NCBI GenBank assembly: GCA_002437495.1
Contig: DJQA01000001.1
Span: 248-64,247 of the forward strand
Origin: Prevotellaceae bacterium UBA6398
Lineage (GTDB): Bacteria > Bacteroidota > Bacteroidia > Bacteroidales > Bacteroidaceae
Length of the DNA: 64,000 nt
Direction: 5' to 3'
Shown: positions 37,542 to 46,384 of the stretch, in pieces
How the letters are laid out: every line of letters begins with the position of its first letter
How positions within the stretch are numbered: position 1 is the stretch's first letter
Made by a program: the position numbers and the translations under genes
The notes under the pieces: generated by a model
Database searches by the model: none
The model's input: only the letters and a program-made list of their open reading frames with translations
What the model was told of the DNA's origin: nothing

Positions 37542-38458
37542 AATACGCCTCCCAACACAAATCCCAAGGCATAAAGCAGCCCGAAAAGGAACTGAAACTG
37601 CGCCGTGCTCTGGTCGAGCCGCATAATCCTGCCGTTCTCCACATTTCCTTTGCCCATCATTGCTTTAAGGTTGCGCACCGCCACGGGCAGGGAAAGGAAC
37701 GTTATGAGCAGCCACTGACTAAGCCCGCACAGAAAGCAGAAAAGCACTACAAGCAAATATGGCAAAACAATCTCCGCGAAATATATCCACTGCGATGCGC
37801 GCACCCCCACTTTGCCGCAAATAGTATTAAGCCCCACCTTGCGGTCGCTCACAATGTCGCGCGTGTTGTTGGCGTGGAGTATCGCCACTATGTGCAATCC
37901 GAAAGGCAGACAGTAAAGCAGCATTTCGGGATGATAACATCCGGTGGCCACATAGCAAGTGCCAATTCCGGGCAAAAGAGCGAAGCAAAGCAATATATCC
38001 ACATCGCCAAGCACATGTGATTTCAGCAAATAGTAGAACAGCGGCAGCAAAAGCCCCAGAACTCCAATCCATATCGCCGAGAAATCCGAGCGCATCAGTA
38101 TCGCCAAGCCTATAAGCGAACCTACGGCAAGCAATGCCCAACCGTAATGCAGAATTTCCTTGGGTCGGAAAAGCCCGGAACGTATCCAGGTAACACCGTT
38201 TACGCAGTCGGGACCGTCAACGCCCTTAACGAAGTCATAGTAATCGCTCACAAGGTTGCCGCCGGCATGAAGTATCATTAGCAAAGGCAGACAAAGGGCG
38301 GCGTTGAGCCAATCAACACCTCCGCCCGCCGTCCCATTCGAGCTGATGTAGAACAAATAGGCAATAGTTACCAACACAGCAATCGAGGAAGTGGTGAACG
38401 ACCACGGTCTCACTGCTATAACCCAATTTTTAAATGTCCTGTTATTTACCGTTTCCAT
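37538..38458 (-). CDS. menA: 1,4-dihydroxy-2-naphthoate polyprenyltransferase
   Basis: A 306-residue UbiA-superfamily membrane prenyltransferase with eight to nine hydrophobic segments. The first aspartate motif is in GGNLVSDYYDFVKGVDGPD (NxxxDxxxD type) and the second in HANNTRDIVSDRKVG (DxxxD). MenA attaches the polyprenyl tail to DHNA to make demethylmenaquinone. The ATG at 38458 (METVNNRTFKNWVIAVRPWSF) is the family start. It may use the product of the polyprenyl synthase at 28964. Confidence 0.94.
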   Translation of the reverse strand: METVNNRTFKNWVIAVRPWSFTTSSIAVLVTIAYLFYISSNGTAGGGVDWLNAALCLPLLMILHAGGNLVSDYYDFVKGVDGPDCVNGVTWIRSGLFRPKEILHYGWALLAVGSLIGLAILMRSDFSAIWIGVLGLLLPLFYYLLKSHVLGDVDILLCFALLPGIGTCYVATGCYHPEMLLYCLPFGLHIVAILHANNTRDIVSDRKVGLNTICGKVGVRASQWIYFAEIVLPYLLVVLFCFLCGLSQWLLITFLSLPVAVRNLKAMMGKGNVENGRIMRLDQSTAQFQFLFGLLYALGFVLGGVL

Positions 38459-38663
38459 AATTACCGATTTTTTTCGAGAGCCAGTTGCACGCCCGCCCAA
38501 TAACGCCCGGCGCACCTGCGCTTACGCAAGCCGTGCATTGCCGAGCCGGCGCAGACTTGAAACTCCCCTTATTATTAATTTGCTTGTTAAAAATTCCGCA
38601 CAAATTTACGCATTTCCCCCATCACACGCGCTGCAACCCGCATTCATAAAAAAACGCCGCATT

Positions 38664-39155
38664 TCAGTCGTATGCCACCCTTGACTCGGTTGGCGGCTTT
38701 GTGCCGAGACTGGTTTTTATGTTTTCGAACACCGTCATAAGCACAGTTTGCGTTGTGCGTATGTCGCTAAGGCTCAGCCCACGCAACGCACCGCGAAGCG
38801 TCTGAAGCGCTACCCTTATCGAAGCTTCCTGCAAGCGTTTGCCCTTATCGGTTATGCGTATTATATTTTTGCGCCTGTCAAAACGGTTGAGTTCGCGGGT
38901 AACAAGCCCCGTTTCAACCATGGAATTCACGAGCCTTACCATTCCGGGGCGGTCCTTGAACATTACTTCGCAAAGCTCCTGCTGCGACACTCCGTCGTGA
39001 TAGGCGAGGCGCTGCAACACATTCCACTGCTCTGGCTTTAGTTCCAGCCCCGCCCGTCTGAAGTCGCGGGCAAGCTTGCGGCTGATGGCCGCAGACACCT
39101 TGCCGTTTAGAATGGCGAAGATCAGTCTTACATCAAAGTCAACCAAAGGGTCCAT
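38664..39155 (-). CDS. MarR family transcriptional regulator
   Basis: A 163-residue winged-helix regulator. The DNA-binding core reads LKPEQWNVLQRLAYHDGVSQQELCEVMFKDRPGMVRLVNSMVETGLVTRELNRFDRRKNIIRITDKG, with the DxR wing signature in RFDRRKN. MarR proteins act as dimers that respond to small aromatic ligands or oxidation. It stands alone, divergent from the rpsF operon and separated from menA by about 200 bp of A/T-rich sequence; its target is unknown. Confidence 0.93.
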   Translation of the reverse strand: MDPLVDFDVRLIFAILNGKVSAAISRKLARDFRRAGLELKPEQWNVLQRLAYHDGVSQQELCEVMFKDRPGMVRLVNSMVETGLVTRELNRFDRRKNIIRITDKGKRLQEASIRVALQTLRGALRGLSLSDIRTTQTVLMTVFENIKTSLGTKPPTESRVAYD

Positions 39156-39175
39156 AATCCTGACTGTTTTTATTG

Positions 39176-39183
39176 CAAATATA
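39176..39183 (-). promoter_or_regulatory. -7 box for the marR-type gene
   Basis: TATATTTG on the minus strand, 20 bases before the ATG at 39155, fits TAnnTTTG. The TTTG half is not clear. Confidence 0.45.
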
Positions 39184-39234
39184 ACTTTTTATCACAACAC
39201 ACCACCCCAACCCCCATTATGATAACCGGAATGA

Positions 39235-39265
39235 TTTGCCATATGAAAATAAAATCGTAAATTCG
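39235..39265 (+). promoter_or_regulatory. Promoter of rpsF-rpsR-rplI
   Basis: TTTG (39235-39238), 19 bases, then TAAATTCG (39258-39265), one change from TAnnTTTG. It predicts a start near 39271 and a leader of about 38 bases before rpsF. This is one of the best full promoter matches in the window. Confidence 0.6.
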
Positions 39266-39309
39266 CACCCGATTTCATTCAACATAACAATAACAAAACA
39301 AAAAGAGTA

Positions 39310-39657
39310 ATGACAAACCAGTACGAAACCGTTTTCATTTTGACTCCCGTTTTGTCTGCCGACCAGATGAAGGAAACGGTTGAAAAATTCAAGACTCTGC
39401 TCACCAGCAACGGTGCGGAGATTTTGAACGAGGAGAATTGGGGACTCAAGAAATTGGCATACCCCATCGAGAAAAAATCAACAGGGTTCTACATCCTGCT
39501 CGAATTCAAGGCCGACCCCTCATTGATGCGCAAACTCGAAACCGAGTATCGCCGCGAGGAGCGCGTGATTCGCTTCATAACCGTTAAATTGGACAAATAC
39601 GCTGCCGAATACGCAGAAAAACGCCGCAACAAAAACGCAAAAAAAGAGGAGGAATAA
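39310..39657 (+). CDS. rpsF: 30S ribosomal protein S6
   Basis: A 115-residue S6 protein: [51 protein letters not shown] and [18 protein letters not shown] match the ferredoxin-like S6 fold that pairs with S18 in the 30S platform. A short Lys/Asn-rich tail follows. It is the first gene of rpsF-rpsR-rplI, the standard order. Bacteria often autoregulate this operon by S6:S18 binding its leader; no such structure was identified here. Confidence 0.98.
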   Translation: MTNQYETVFILTPVLSADQMKETVEKFKTLLTSNGAEILNEENWGLKKLAYPIEKKSTGFYILLEFKADPSLMRKLETEYRREERVIRFITVKLDKYAAEYAEKRRNKNAKKEEE

Positions 39658-39660
39658 ACA

Positions 39661-39930
39661 ATGGCACAAGCAAATTCTGAAATAAGATACCTAACCCCGC
39701 CTTCAATAGAGCTGAAGAAGAAAAAATACTGCCGTTTCAAGAAGAGCGGCATCAAGTACATTGACTACAAAGACCCCGAGTTCCTCAAGAAATTCCTTAA
39801 CGAGCAGGGCAAAATCCTTCCCCGCCGCATAACGGGAACATCTCTCAAATACCAGCGCCGCGTGGCACAGGCCGTGAAACGCGCACGCCATTTGGCACTG
39901 CTTCCCTTTGTAACAGACTTGATGAAATAA
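39661..39930 (+). CDS. rpsR: 30S ribosomal protein S18
   Basis: An 89-residue S18 protein. [62 protein letters not shown] contains the conserved RRITGT segment and the basic C-terminus. It starts 3 bases after rpsF and precedes rplI by 19 bases. A single cysteine remains, so it is not a classical zinc-binding C+ form. Confidence 0.98.
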   Translation: MAQANSEIRYLTPPSIELKKKKYCRFKKSGIKYIDYKDPEFLKKFLNEQGKILPRRITGTSLKYQRRVAQAVKRARHLALLPFVTDLMK

Positions 39931-39949
39931 TTAATGAGGAGAACAGACA

Positions 39950-40528
39950 ATGGAAGTAATACTTTTAGAAGACGTCCAAGGATTAGGATATAAGGACGAT
40001 ATTGTTAAGGTTAAGAACGGCTACGGTCGCAATTACCTAATCCCCACAAAGCGTGCCGTCATAGCATCGGAAAGCGCTCGCAAAGTGCTGGCAGAAAAGC
40101 TGAAACAGCGCGCACACAAGCTTGAAAAAATCAAACAGGAGGCACAGGCTCTTGCCGACAAGCTTGCAAAGGTACCCGCATTGGTGATTGCCACAAAGGT
40201 AAGCCCTACCGGCGCAATATACGGCTCGGTAAACTCACTGCAAATTGCCGACAAACTCAAAGAAGCCGGCTTCGACATCGACCGCAAGCGCATAGACGTG
40301 AAAGGCGTAAAGGAAATAGGCGAATACAAAGCCACAATACACTTGCACAAGGAAGTTACAGTGGAAGTGCCTTTCTCGGTAGTTGACGAAGACGCAAAAG
40401 TAACCGAAGAGGATGTAAAGGCTGCCGAAAAAGCAGAAAAGGCCGCAGAAAAAGCTGAAGAAGCCAAGGAAGCCGCAGCTGAGGCAAAAGCAGAAACAAC
40501 CGAAAGCAAAGAAAACGCAGAAGCATAA
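39950..40528 (+). CDS. rplI: 50S ribosomal protein L9 with long acidic/alanine-rich tail
   Basis: A 192-residue L9. The N-terminal domain (MEVILLEDVQGLGYKDDIVKVKNGYGRNYLIP), the long connecting helix and the C-terminal domain (to PFSVVDED, about residue 147) match the usual length of about 148. Residues 150-192 add a low-complexity Ala/Glu/Lys tail (EDVKAAEKAEKAAEKAEEA ...). It closes the S6 operon at the terminator 40558-40596. Confidence 0.97.
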   Translation: MEVILLEDVQGLGYKDDIVKVKNGYGRNYLIPTKRAVIASESARKVLAEKLKQRAHKLEKIKQEAQALADKLAKVPALVIATKVSPTGAIYGSVNSLQIADKLKEAGFDIDRKRIDVKGVKEIGEYKATIHLHKEVTVEVPFSVVDEDAKVTEEDVKAAEKAEKAAEKAEEAKEAAAEAKAETTESKENAEA

Positions 40529-40557
40529 CAGACAAGAACAATCAATAAATACGTAAA

Positions 40558-40596
40558 AACAGCCGTTCCACAAAAAAAGGAACGGCTGTTTTTTTT
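40558..40596 (+). terminator. Terminator after rplI
   Basis: AACAGCCGTTCC and GGAACGGCTGTT form a perfect 12-bp stem with a 9-base A-rich loop and eight Ts follow. It lies 29 bases after the rplI stop. Confidence 0.95.
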
Positions 40597-40746
40597 GCCA
40601 TGCGGCATACAGCCCCACACATTTCAATACACGAAAATCCGCACAGGCGTATCCTTGCGCAACATTCCGGATTACAGAGTTTTACACTCAATTCCGCACT
40701 CCATCATAACGTTTTGTATTACTGCACGTTGCAAATGTCAGAAATT

Positions 40747-40820
40747 ATGTCCGATGTGGTTTTTTCTACGTCAGACATAATTCTTTCTACATAGGACATT
40801 GTTTTTCTTATATCCGATAT
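40747..40820 (-). repeat. 4x21-bp phased element, copy 10
   Basis: Plus-strand units ATGTCCGATGT (40747), ACGTCAGACAT (40768), ACATAGGACAT (40789), ATATCCGATAT (40810). The CAGACC/T-run end is replaced by ACATCGGACAT (minus strand), but the in-phase flank ATTTGCAACGT (minus) is kept, as is TTTCAAAACAC on the other side. It lies between rplI and the small lipoprotein gene. A worn palindromic module (GGGCGCATGCAACGCGCC) is at 40958-40975; the rest of 40597-41140 shows nothing else. Confidence 0.9.
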
Positions 40821-41140
40821 TGTTTTCGGCGTGTTTTGAAAAGGAAGCGCAATTACTATTTTGCGACATTTGTAAGAGCTTATGCCACCTCCCCTGTTTG
40901 CAACAGTCAGCCCCACACCGCAAAAAAAACGCAGCATTGCAAATTCGGCGCAAGTCGGGCGCATGCAACGCGCCACATGCACAACCATATTTACACCAGC
41001 CTCCATGGGGCAACTTTGGGTTAGGCAGCCGTGCCACCCGTGGCGCTGAGCAAAACAAAAAACTTTGCGCTTTTGCGCAAAGCAAAAAAAAACCTGTAAG
41101 GAAAATCCTCGCAGGTTTCAATTCTCTCTTGTTCGTACTA

Positions 41141-41335
41141 TTACTGAGCAGCTACAGCAGAGTCGGCAGCAGCGCTATCAGTAGCAGCGCTATCAGCAGC
41201 AGCGCTATCGGTAGCAGCGCTATCTACCTGAACTGAATCAGAATCAGCAGCAGGAGCAGCTTCGTTTGACTTGTTTCCGCAGCTTGCGAATGACATTGCT
41301 GCGATTGCTACGAACATGAATACTAACTTTTTCAT
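41141..41335 (-). CDS. Small lipoprotein with DSAA(T/A) pentapeptide repeats
   Basis: A 64-residue lipoprotein: signal peptide MKKLVFMFVAIAAMSFASCGNKSN with a lipobox ending at Cys19, then a linker and five DSxxx repeats (DSVQV, DSAAT, DSAAA, DSAAT, DSAAA) ending DSAVAAQ. The ATG at 41335 opens the signal peptide; an upstream in-frame codon is not used. The repeats are encoded by a near-perfect 15-bp tandem repeat. Function unknown; such low-complexity lipoproteins are common in Bacteroidota envelopes. Confidence 0.75.
   Translation of the reverse strand: MKKLVFMFVAIAAMSFASCGNKSNEAAPAADSDSVQVDSAATDSAAADSAATDSAAADSAVAAQ
41158..41221. repeat. 15-bp tandem repeat inside the lipoprotein gene
   Basis: AGCGCTATC followed by AGTAGC, AGCAGC or GGTAGC repeats every 15 bp about four times. 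Each unit encodes one five-residue repeat, so slippage would change repeat number without shifting the frame. Confidence 0.85.
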
Positions 41336-41382
41336 TTCTGTCTTTTTTTTAGTAAAACAATCAATTGCTTTTAAAACCGATG

Positions 41383-41390
41383 CAAAGGTA
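41383..41390 (-). promoter_or_regulatory. -7 box for the small lipoprotein gene
   Basis: TACCTTTG on the minus strand, followed by CA, 47 bases before the ATG, matches TAnnTTTG. It predicts a leader of about 40 bases. Confidence 0.5.
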
Positions 41391-41504
41391 AGGACTTTTA
41401 CCAATATGGTGTACTATTTTTTACCGTTTTTTTCAACATTTTTTTCACGAAAAAAGCTATCATTCTGTTAGTCTGTGATTTATGGAGCAAAATATTTTTC
41501 TTTT

Positions 41505-41533
41505 TTTGATATAAAACTTATTTCGTACCTTTG
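41505..41533 (+). promoter_or_regulatory. Promoter of mtaB operon
   Basis: TTTG (41505-41508), 17 bases, TACCTTTG (41526-41533). The predicted start near 41539 lies downstream of an in-frame TTG at 41531 and therefore supports the ATG at 41579 as the real mtaB start. Confidence 0.5.
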
Positions 41534-41578
41534 TATTATAATAAATGCCTGAACAAATTGGCATACACAAACGCAAAA

Positions 41579-42919
41579 ATGGCACAATATTATGACATGA
41601 AAGGCATGAAAGCCACGTTCCGCACACTGGGCTGTAAGCTCAACTACGCCGAAACGTCCGCCATCGAAGACAAACTGCACGCCGTTGGCGTGGAGACGAG
41701 CGATGGCGGCAACGCAGACATCTGCCTTGTAAACACGTGCTCGGTTACGGAAATGGCCGACCACAAGTGCCGGCAAGTTATACACAAGCTTGTGAAAGAC
41801 AACCCCGATGCTTTTGTTGCCGTAATGGGATGCTATGTACAGCTGCAGCCGCAAAAGGTGGCGGAAATAAAGGGCGTTGACCTCGTGGTTGGCATGGAGA
41901 ACAAGGGGCGCATACTGGAATACATTGCCGAGGGCATTGCACAGAAACGCCGCCATGCCGAAGCCCTGCACGTTCAGAAAAGCGGCGCAATGCGCGACAT
42001 CAAAACTTTCGTGCCCTCATGCTCACGCGGCGACAGAACAAGGTATTTCCTCAAAGTGCAGGACGGATGCGACTACTTCTGCACCTACTGCACCATTCCC
42101 TACGCCCGCGGGCTCAGCCGCAGCCCCTCGGCAAACTCAATAGTGAGCCAGGCAAAGGAGGTCGCGGCACAGGGGGGCAAAGAGATAGTAATAACGGGCG
42201 TGAACATAGGTGATTTCGGAAGAAAAAGCGGCGAGAACTTCGAAATGCTCGTAAAAGCCCTCGACAACGTGGAGGGGATTGAGCGTTACAGGATTTCGTC
42301 AATCGAACCTAACCTCCTTACAACAGAAATCATAGACTTCTGCGCAAAATCGCGCAAATTCATGCCCCACTTCCACATTCCGCTGCAAAGCGGAAGCGAC
42401 ACGGTGCTGAAACTCATGCACCGCCGATACGACACAAAGTTTTTCGCGGAGAAAATATCCGAAGTACACAATGCCATGCCCGATGCCTTCATAGGGATAG
42501 ACGTTATAGTTGGAACAAGGGGCGAAACTCCGGAACTTTTCGGGGAAACGCTCGCTTTTCTCGAGGCTCTCGACTTTGCGCAACTGCACGTGTTCCCCTA
42601 CTCCGAGCGTCCCGGCACACAGGCATTGAAGATTCCCTACATTGTAAGGCAACAGGACAGGCACGAGCGTGCACAGCGGCTGATCGCCCTCTCGGAAAAA
42701 AAACGCAAGGACTTTTACCGCAAGTACAGCGGCACAACAAGAAAAGTGCTGCTCGAACATACGGTGCACAACGGCGTGGTACACGGTTTCACCGACAACT
42801 ATATACGCGTGGAAGTGTCCGAAGAAACCGCCTGCAACCTTGACAATAAACTTGTAAACGTGGCCCTCGGCGATTTTAACGCCGGGGAAACAGCACTCAA
42901 AGGCACCATTATATTATGA
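41579..42919 (+). CDS. mtaB: tRNA t6A37 methylthiotransferase
   Basis: A 446-residue methylthiotransferase that turns t6A37 into ms2t6A in tRNAs reading ANN codons. N-terminal UPF0004 domain with cysteines in RTLGCKLNYAE, LVNTCSVTE and VMGCYVQ (second Fe-S cluster), radical SAM domain with CDYFCTYC and C-terminal TRAM domain (RKVLLEHTV ... FTDNYIRVEV). Sequence GCKLNYAE marks MtaB rather than MiaB or RimO. The start is set by the promoter position. Its stop overlaps the GT2 start. Confidence 0.95.
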   Translation: MAQYYDMKGMKATFRTLGCKLNYAETSAIEDKLHAVGVETSDGGNADICLVNTCSVTEMADHKCRQVIHKLVKDNPDAFVAVMGCYVQLQPQKVAEIKGVDLVVGMENKGRILEYIAEGIAQKRRHAEALHVQKSGAMRDIKTFVPSCSRGDRTRYFLKVQDGCDYFCTYCTIPYARGLSRSPSANSIVSQAKEVAAQGGKEIVITGVNIGDFGRKSGENFEMLVKALDNVEGIERYRISSIEPNLLTTEIIDFCAKSRKFMPHFHIPLQSGSDTVLKLMHRRYDTKFFAEKISEVHNAMPDAFIGIDVIVGTRGETPELFGETLAFLEALDFAQLHVFPYSERPGTQALKIPYIVRQQDRHERAQRLIALSEKKRKDFYRKYSGTTRKVLLEHTVHNGVVHGFTDNYIRVEVSEETACNLDNKLVNVALGDFNAGETALKGTIIL

Positions 42920-43929
42920 AACGTATAGCTGTTGTGATACTAAACTACAACGGAGCGGAAATGCTAAGACGGTTTCTGCCCGGAGTACTTGAAAACTCGC
43001 CCGAGGCCAACGTCTATGTGGCCGACAACGGCTCGACAGACAATTCGGTTGAGACCATGAAACGCGAGTTTCCGCAAACCCCGCTAATCGAATTCGACAA
43101 AAACCACGGCTTCGCCGAAGGCTACAACCTGGCCATAGAAAAAACCGAGGAGGAATATGTGCTGCTGCTAAACTCCGATGTAAAAGTACCGCCACGCTGG
43201 CTTCAGCCTCTGCTTGAATACATGGACGCAAACCCCGATGTGGCAGCCTGCCAGCCCAAGATACTATCATACCGCAATATGGATTGTTTTGAATATGCCG
43301 GGGCGGCGGGAGGCTTCATCGACAAATGGGGCTACCCATATTGCCGCGGAAGAATTTTCGGCACAGTGGAGAAAGATGAAGGGCAGTACAACACTCCGGT
43401 TGATGTGTTCTGGGCCACGGGGGCGGCACTAATGGTTAGGCGCAAGGTTTACGTAGAAAACGGCGGTCTCGACCCGCGATTCTTCGCCCACATGGAGGAG
43501 ATCGACTTCTGTTGGAGGCTTCGCAGCCGGGGATTTCGCATTGCGTGCGTGCCGCAAAGCTACGTGTTCCACATTGGAGGCGCAACGCTAAACGCCGCAA
43601 ACCCCAGAAAAACATACCTTAACTTCCGCAACAACCTGCTGATGCTTTTCAAAAACACACCGCAGGAACGCGTTGAAAGCGTGATGCGCTTCCGCAAGAT
43701 ATTCGATAACATTGCGGCTGTTAAATGTCTGCTCACCGGAGACGTGAAAGATTTTTGCGCCATCCGCAAGGCACGCCGCGACTTCAAGGCCATGAAAGCC
43801 GATTTAGAGGGCGCACGCCGTGAAAACCTTGCCAAAGCAACGGTGGCCCACATACCGGAACAAGCAAACTACAGCATACTGAGGCTTTACTATATAGACA
43901 TGAAACACAAATTCTCTCAGCTTCCATGA
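42916..43929 (+). CDS. Glycosyltransferase family 2 protein (rhamnosyltransferase-like)
   Basis: A 337-residue GT-A transferase: AVVILNYNGAEMLRRFLPGV, VYVADNGSTDNSVE, NHGFAEGYNLAIE, LLNSDVKVPPRW (DxD-like) and GGLDPRFFAHMEEIDFCWRLRSRGF (the ED acid region) mark the WcaE/rhamnosyltransferase-like GT2 group. A short amphipathic tail follows. It is translationally coupled to mtaB upstream and to the methyltransferase downstream (ATGA overlaps at both ends). Acceptor unknown, probably a surface or cell-wall glycan. Confidence 0.92.
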   Translation: MKRIAVVILNYNGAEMLRRFLPGVLENSPEANVYVADNGSTDNSVETMKREFPQTPLIEFDKNHGFAEGYNLAIEKTEEEYVLLLNSDVKVPPRWLQPLLEYMDANPDVAACQPKILSYRNMDCFEYAGAAGGFIDKWGYPYCRGRIFGTVEKDEGQYNTPVDVFWATGAALMVRRKVYVENGGLDPRFFAHMEEIDFCWRLRSRGFRIACVPQSYVFHIGGATLNAANPRKTYLNFRNNLLMLFKNTPQERVESVMRFRKIFDNIAAVKCLLTGDVKDFCAIRKARRDFKAMKADLEGARRENLAKATVAHIPEQANYSILRLYYIDMKHKFSQLP

Positions 43930-44633
43930 CACCGGCGCTATACCTTATTCCAACAGTTCTTGGCGACTCCCCGGCCGCATACGTTTTTCCGCCTGCCAAC
44001 CGCGAAATAATACTTGGCGTAAGGCATTTCATTGTGGAGGAGACGCGCACGGCAAGACGTTTTCTGAAATTTATTGACAAAAGCATCGACATAGACAGTA
44101 TTACGTTCCATCCAATGGGAAAGCACGCCGACACCGTGGCATTCGGCGAATATCTTACCCCACTCAAAAACGGCGAAGCCGTGGGCATGATAAGCGAGGC
44201 GGGATGCCCTGCCGTTGCCGACCCCGGAGCAATAATCGTGGCAATGGCGCAAAAGGCGGGATTGAAAGTAGTGCCGCTCGTAGGGCCGTCGTCAATGCTT
44301 CTTGCACTTATGGCATCGGGAATGAACGGACAAAGTTTCGCTTTCAACGGATACCTGCCCATAGACGAAGGAGAAAAGGCCAGAGCGTTGAAACATTTCG
44401 AGGCACGCGCCGCAAAAGAGGCACAGACTCAAATGTTCATCGAAACGCCATACCGCAACAACAAGTTCATTTCCCTGCTGCTCAAAACCCTTTCGCCGTC
44501 CACACGCCTTTGCATAGCGGCGGGGGTAACATGCAGCAACGAGTACATAAGAACCAAAAGCGTGGCGGAATGGCGCAAGGCAGAAATCCCCGACCTCAGC
44601 CACACTCCGGCAATATTCGCCATAGGCTCGTAA
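43926..44633 (+). CDS. SAM-dependent methyltransferase (RsmI-like, tetrapyrrole methylase fold)
   Basis: A 235-residue protein of the short Bacteroidota COG0313 type. Visible segments are MTPALYLIPTVLGD, GMISEAGCPAVADPGA (RsmI-like glycine-rich loop), VVPLVGPSSMLLALMASGMNGQSFAFNGYLP and the C-terminal IETPYRNNKF. RsmI 2'-O-methylates C1402 of 16S rRNA; a shortened N-terminus here makes the exact rRNA role likely but not certain. It is the last gene of mtaB-GT2-methyltransferase. Confidence 0.88.
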   Translation: MTPALYLIPTVLGDSPAAYVFPPANREIILGVRHFIVEETRTARRFLKFIDKSIDIDSITFHPMGKHADTVAFGEYLTPLKNGEAVGMISEAGCPAVADPGAIIVAMAQKAGLKVVPLVGPSSMLLALMASGMNGQSFAFNGYLPIDEGEKARALKHFEARAAKEAQTQMFIETPYRNNKFISLLLKTLSPSTRLCIAAGVTCSNEYIRTKSVAEWRKAEIPDLSHTPAIFAIGS

Positions 44634-44657
44634 CCACGCGCCACAGGGGCAGAAAGC

Positions 44658-44693
44658 AAAGGCGCATTCCGCAAATCGGAATGCGCCTTTTTT
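44658..44693 (+). terminator. Terminator between convergent genes
   Basis: AAAGGCGCATTCCG pairs with CGGAATGCGCCTTT around CAAAT, followed by more Ts. It serves the mtaB operon; on the minus strand it is also palindromic and might serve the metallophosphoesterase gene, whose stop is about 17 bases away, but its U-run there is short. Confidence 0.92.
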
Positions 44694-44709
44694 ATGTCAA
44701 GCCTACAGA

Positions 44710-45891
44710 CTATCTGCCCGTGTAATCCTTTTTCAGGAGGCTCTTGCCTTTGTTGCTGACCACCTCAATGCTAAGTTTGCCGCTGTCGGCGTTGCCCGTA
44801 ATGTAGGAATCGTTGGAATTTATTATGACCGGGAAATCCACACCCTCAAGATTGGGGTAGTATGCGAAACTATGGTAATGGGCGCAAAGCATCACATCAA
44901 CATTTGCACCGTTGAGAATTGGGACAAACTTGTTCTTCACCTCCATGTCGCCGTGCCACGCGTCTTTTTTAGGGGCGGGCGGAATGTGGCAAATCACAAC
45001 GTGGTACTTGGCCTTCTTGTATTCCTCGGAGCTTACCACCTTCTTTATCCACTCCGCCTGTTCCGTGCGGTATTCGTCATAAACGTTCGCCCCGGCGTAC
45101 TCAATGTCGTCATCGGGCTTGTCCTCGCCCGCGTCAAGAGCAAGGAAAAACACCGGCCCCTGCCGCCACGCATAATATATGCCGTTCTGGCGCGGGCATA
45201 CGTAGTTGTGGAAATTCACGGCCGAAGCACCGCGTGTCTCGTGGTTGCCGCGCACATAATACAAAGGCTTCTCTGAGGCGAAAAGCTTCACGCTCTCGTC
45301 AAGGAAGCCCTTGAACAGTGCATCGTCGTCGGGCATGATGTTAACCATGTCGCCGTTGTATATCACCATGTCGCGTTTTTTGTAGTCCCCCATTTCGAGC
45401 ATCTGCCTCATAACGCCGATGCGCTCGTGAATGTCGTTGAGCACGATGAACGATGTTTCGGGTTTCGACGGGTCGTTTGTGGTGAACGTGAGCGGGGGCT
45501 GGCTGTACACATTCGTGGCAGCCACGTAGCCGTAAATAATGTGCCACCCCTCGCGCTTCAGCACCTCCTGAGAGTAAATGCGGTAGCGGTATTTAGTGCC
45601 GGGCTTCAAGCCGGTGAGTCTCACCGCGTGGATTTTCCCCGTGCGCTTAACGCCAATGTGGGCGTCATAATATTTGGGGCGGCTCTCGGCGTAGAAGTTC
45701 GTGCCGTCATCGGGGGCGAGTTCCACCCAGCCGTTGGCCTCGTTGTTTGTTGTCCAAACAATGGTGGCCTCGGTTTCATATACATTCTGAAGATAAGGGC
45801 CATGAAGAATGGCTATCCCATCGGCCGAAACCGCAGCCGGAATAATTGCCAGCAGCACAGCCGCAAGCAGAAATCTGGTTTTGCCCTTCAT
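44710..45891 (-). CDS. Exported metallophosphoesterase with purple-acid-phosphatase N-terminal domain
   Basis: A 393-residue protein with a signal peptide (MKGKTRFLLAAVLLAIIPAAVSA). An Ig/FnIII-like domain (GPYLQNVYETEATIVWTTNNEANGWVEL ... VRLTGLKPGTKYRYRIYS) of the purple acid phosphatase N type precedes a calcineurin-like domain with FIVLNDIHE, YNGDMVN, YYVRGNHET, VICHIPPAP and LCAHYHSFAYY, the dimetal-binding set. It hydrolyses phosphate esters in the periplasm or at the surface; the substrate is unknown. Monocistronic. Confidence 0.93.
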   Translation of the reverse strand: MKGKTRFLLAAVLLAIIPAAVSADGIAILHGPYLQNVYETEATIVWTTNNEANGWVELAPDDGTNFYAESRPKYYDAHIGVKRTGKIHAVRLTGLKPGTKYRYRIYSQEVLKREGWHIIYGYVAATNVYSQPPLTFTTNDPSKPETSFIVLNDIHERIGVMRQMLEMGDYKKRDMVIYNGDMVNIMPDDDALFKGFLDESVKLFASEKPLYYVRGNHETRGASAVNFHNYVCPRQNGIYYAWRQGPVFFLALDAGEDKPDDDIEYAGANVYDEYRTEQAEWIKKVVSSEEYKKAKYHVVICHIPPAPKKDAWHGDMEVKNKFVPILNGANVDVMLCAHYHSFAYYPNLEGVDFPVIINSNDSYITGNADSGKLSIEVVSNKGKSLLKKDYTGR

Positions 45892-46212
45892 TTTATTTAC
45901 TTATGTATTGTTTGCTTATTTCCGTTACAAATATACTCATTTTACCAAACAGCCGCGCAACAAACCATGCGGCAAATGCCCTTTGCCCGAAAAACAAGGC
46001 GGCACACCGCGCCCGGAGCAACTGCCGCCAATAACCCCAATTCGGATATACCCGTAAAATGTGCAGAGCCGCAGTATGCCGGTGCGGCAGAAGTTACATT
46101 TTAACCGCAGCATAATAATTTTCATTAAGCGCCTGACAGTCAGTTCCTTACACCATTTGTCGCTTTTCTACATAAGCATTTGTATTCCAGCACGTTGCAA
46201 AGTGGAGAAAAA

Positions 46213-46286
46213 AGGTCTGATGTAGTTTGAATTATGTCTGATGTAATTTTTTCCACATAGGACATAGTTTTTCTTATATCCGATGT
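46213..46286 (-). repeat. 4x21-bp phased element, copy 11
   Basis: Plus-strand units AGGTCTGATGT (46213), ATGTCTGATGT (46234), ACATAGGACAT (46255), ATATCCGATGT (46276). Minus-strand flank CTTTGCAACGT keeps the conserved in-phase position. It lies between the metallophosphoesterase start and the HEAT/DUF1080 gene end; 45892-46212 shows nothing else. Confidence 0.92.
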
Positions 46287-46317
46287 AGTTTTCGCGGCTT
46301 ATGTTTTGCGCCATTTG

Positions 46318-46375
46318 CGGGGGCGCATGGCATACGCCACGTACGCCACCGCACGAACCGCACCGCAAGCCTTAC
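46318..46375. repeat. Palindromic-module, half copy
   Basis: CGGGGGCGCATGGCATACGC followed by CACCGCACGAACCGCACCGC matches the left half of the module at 33890. The right inverted end is missing. It follows copy 11 of the phased element. Confidence 0.65.
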
Positions 46376-46384
46376 AGCGTAAAA

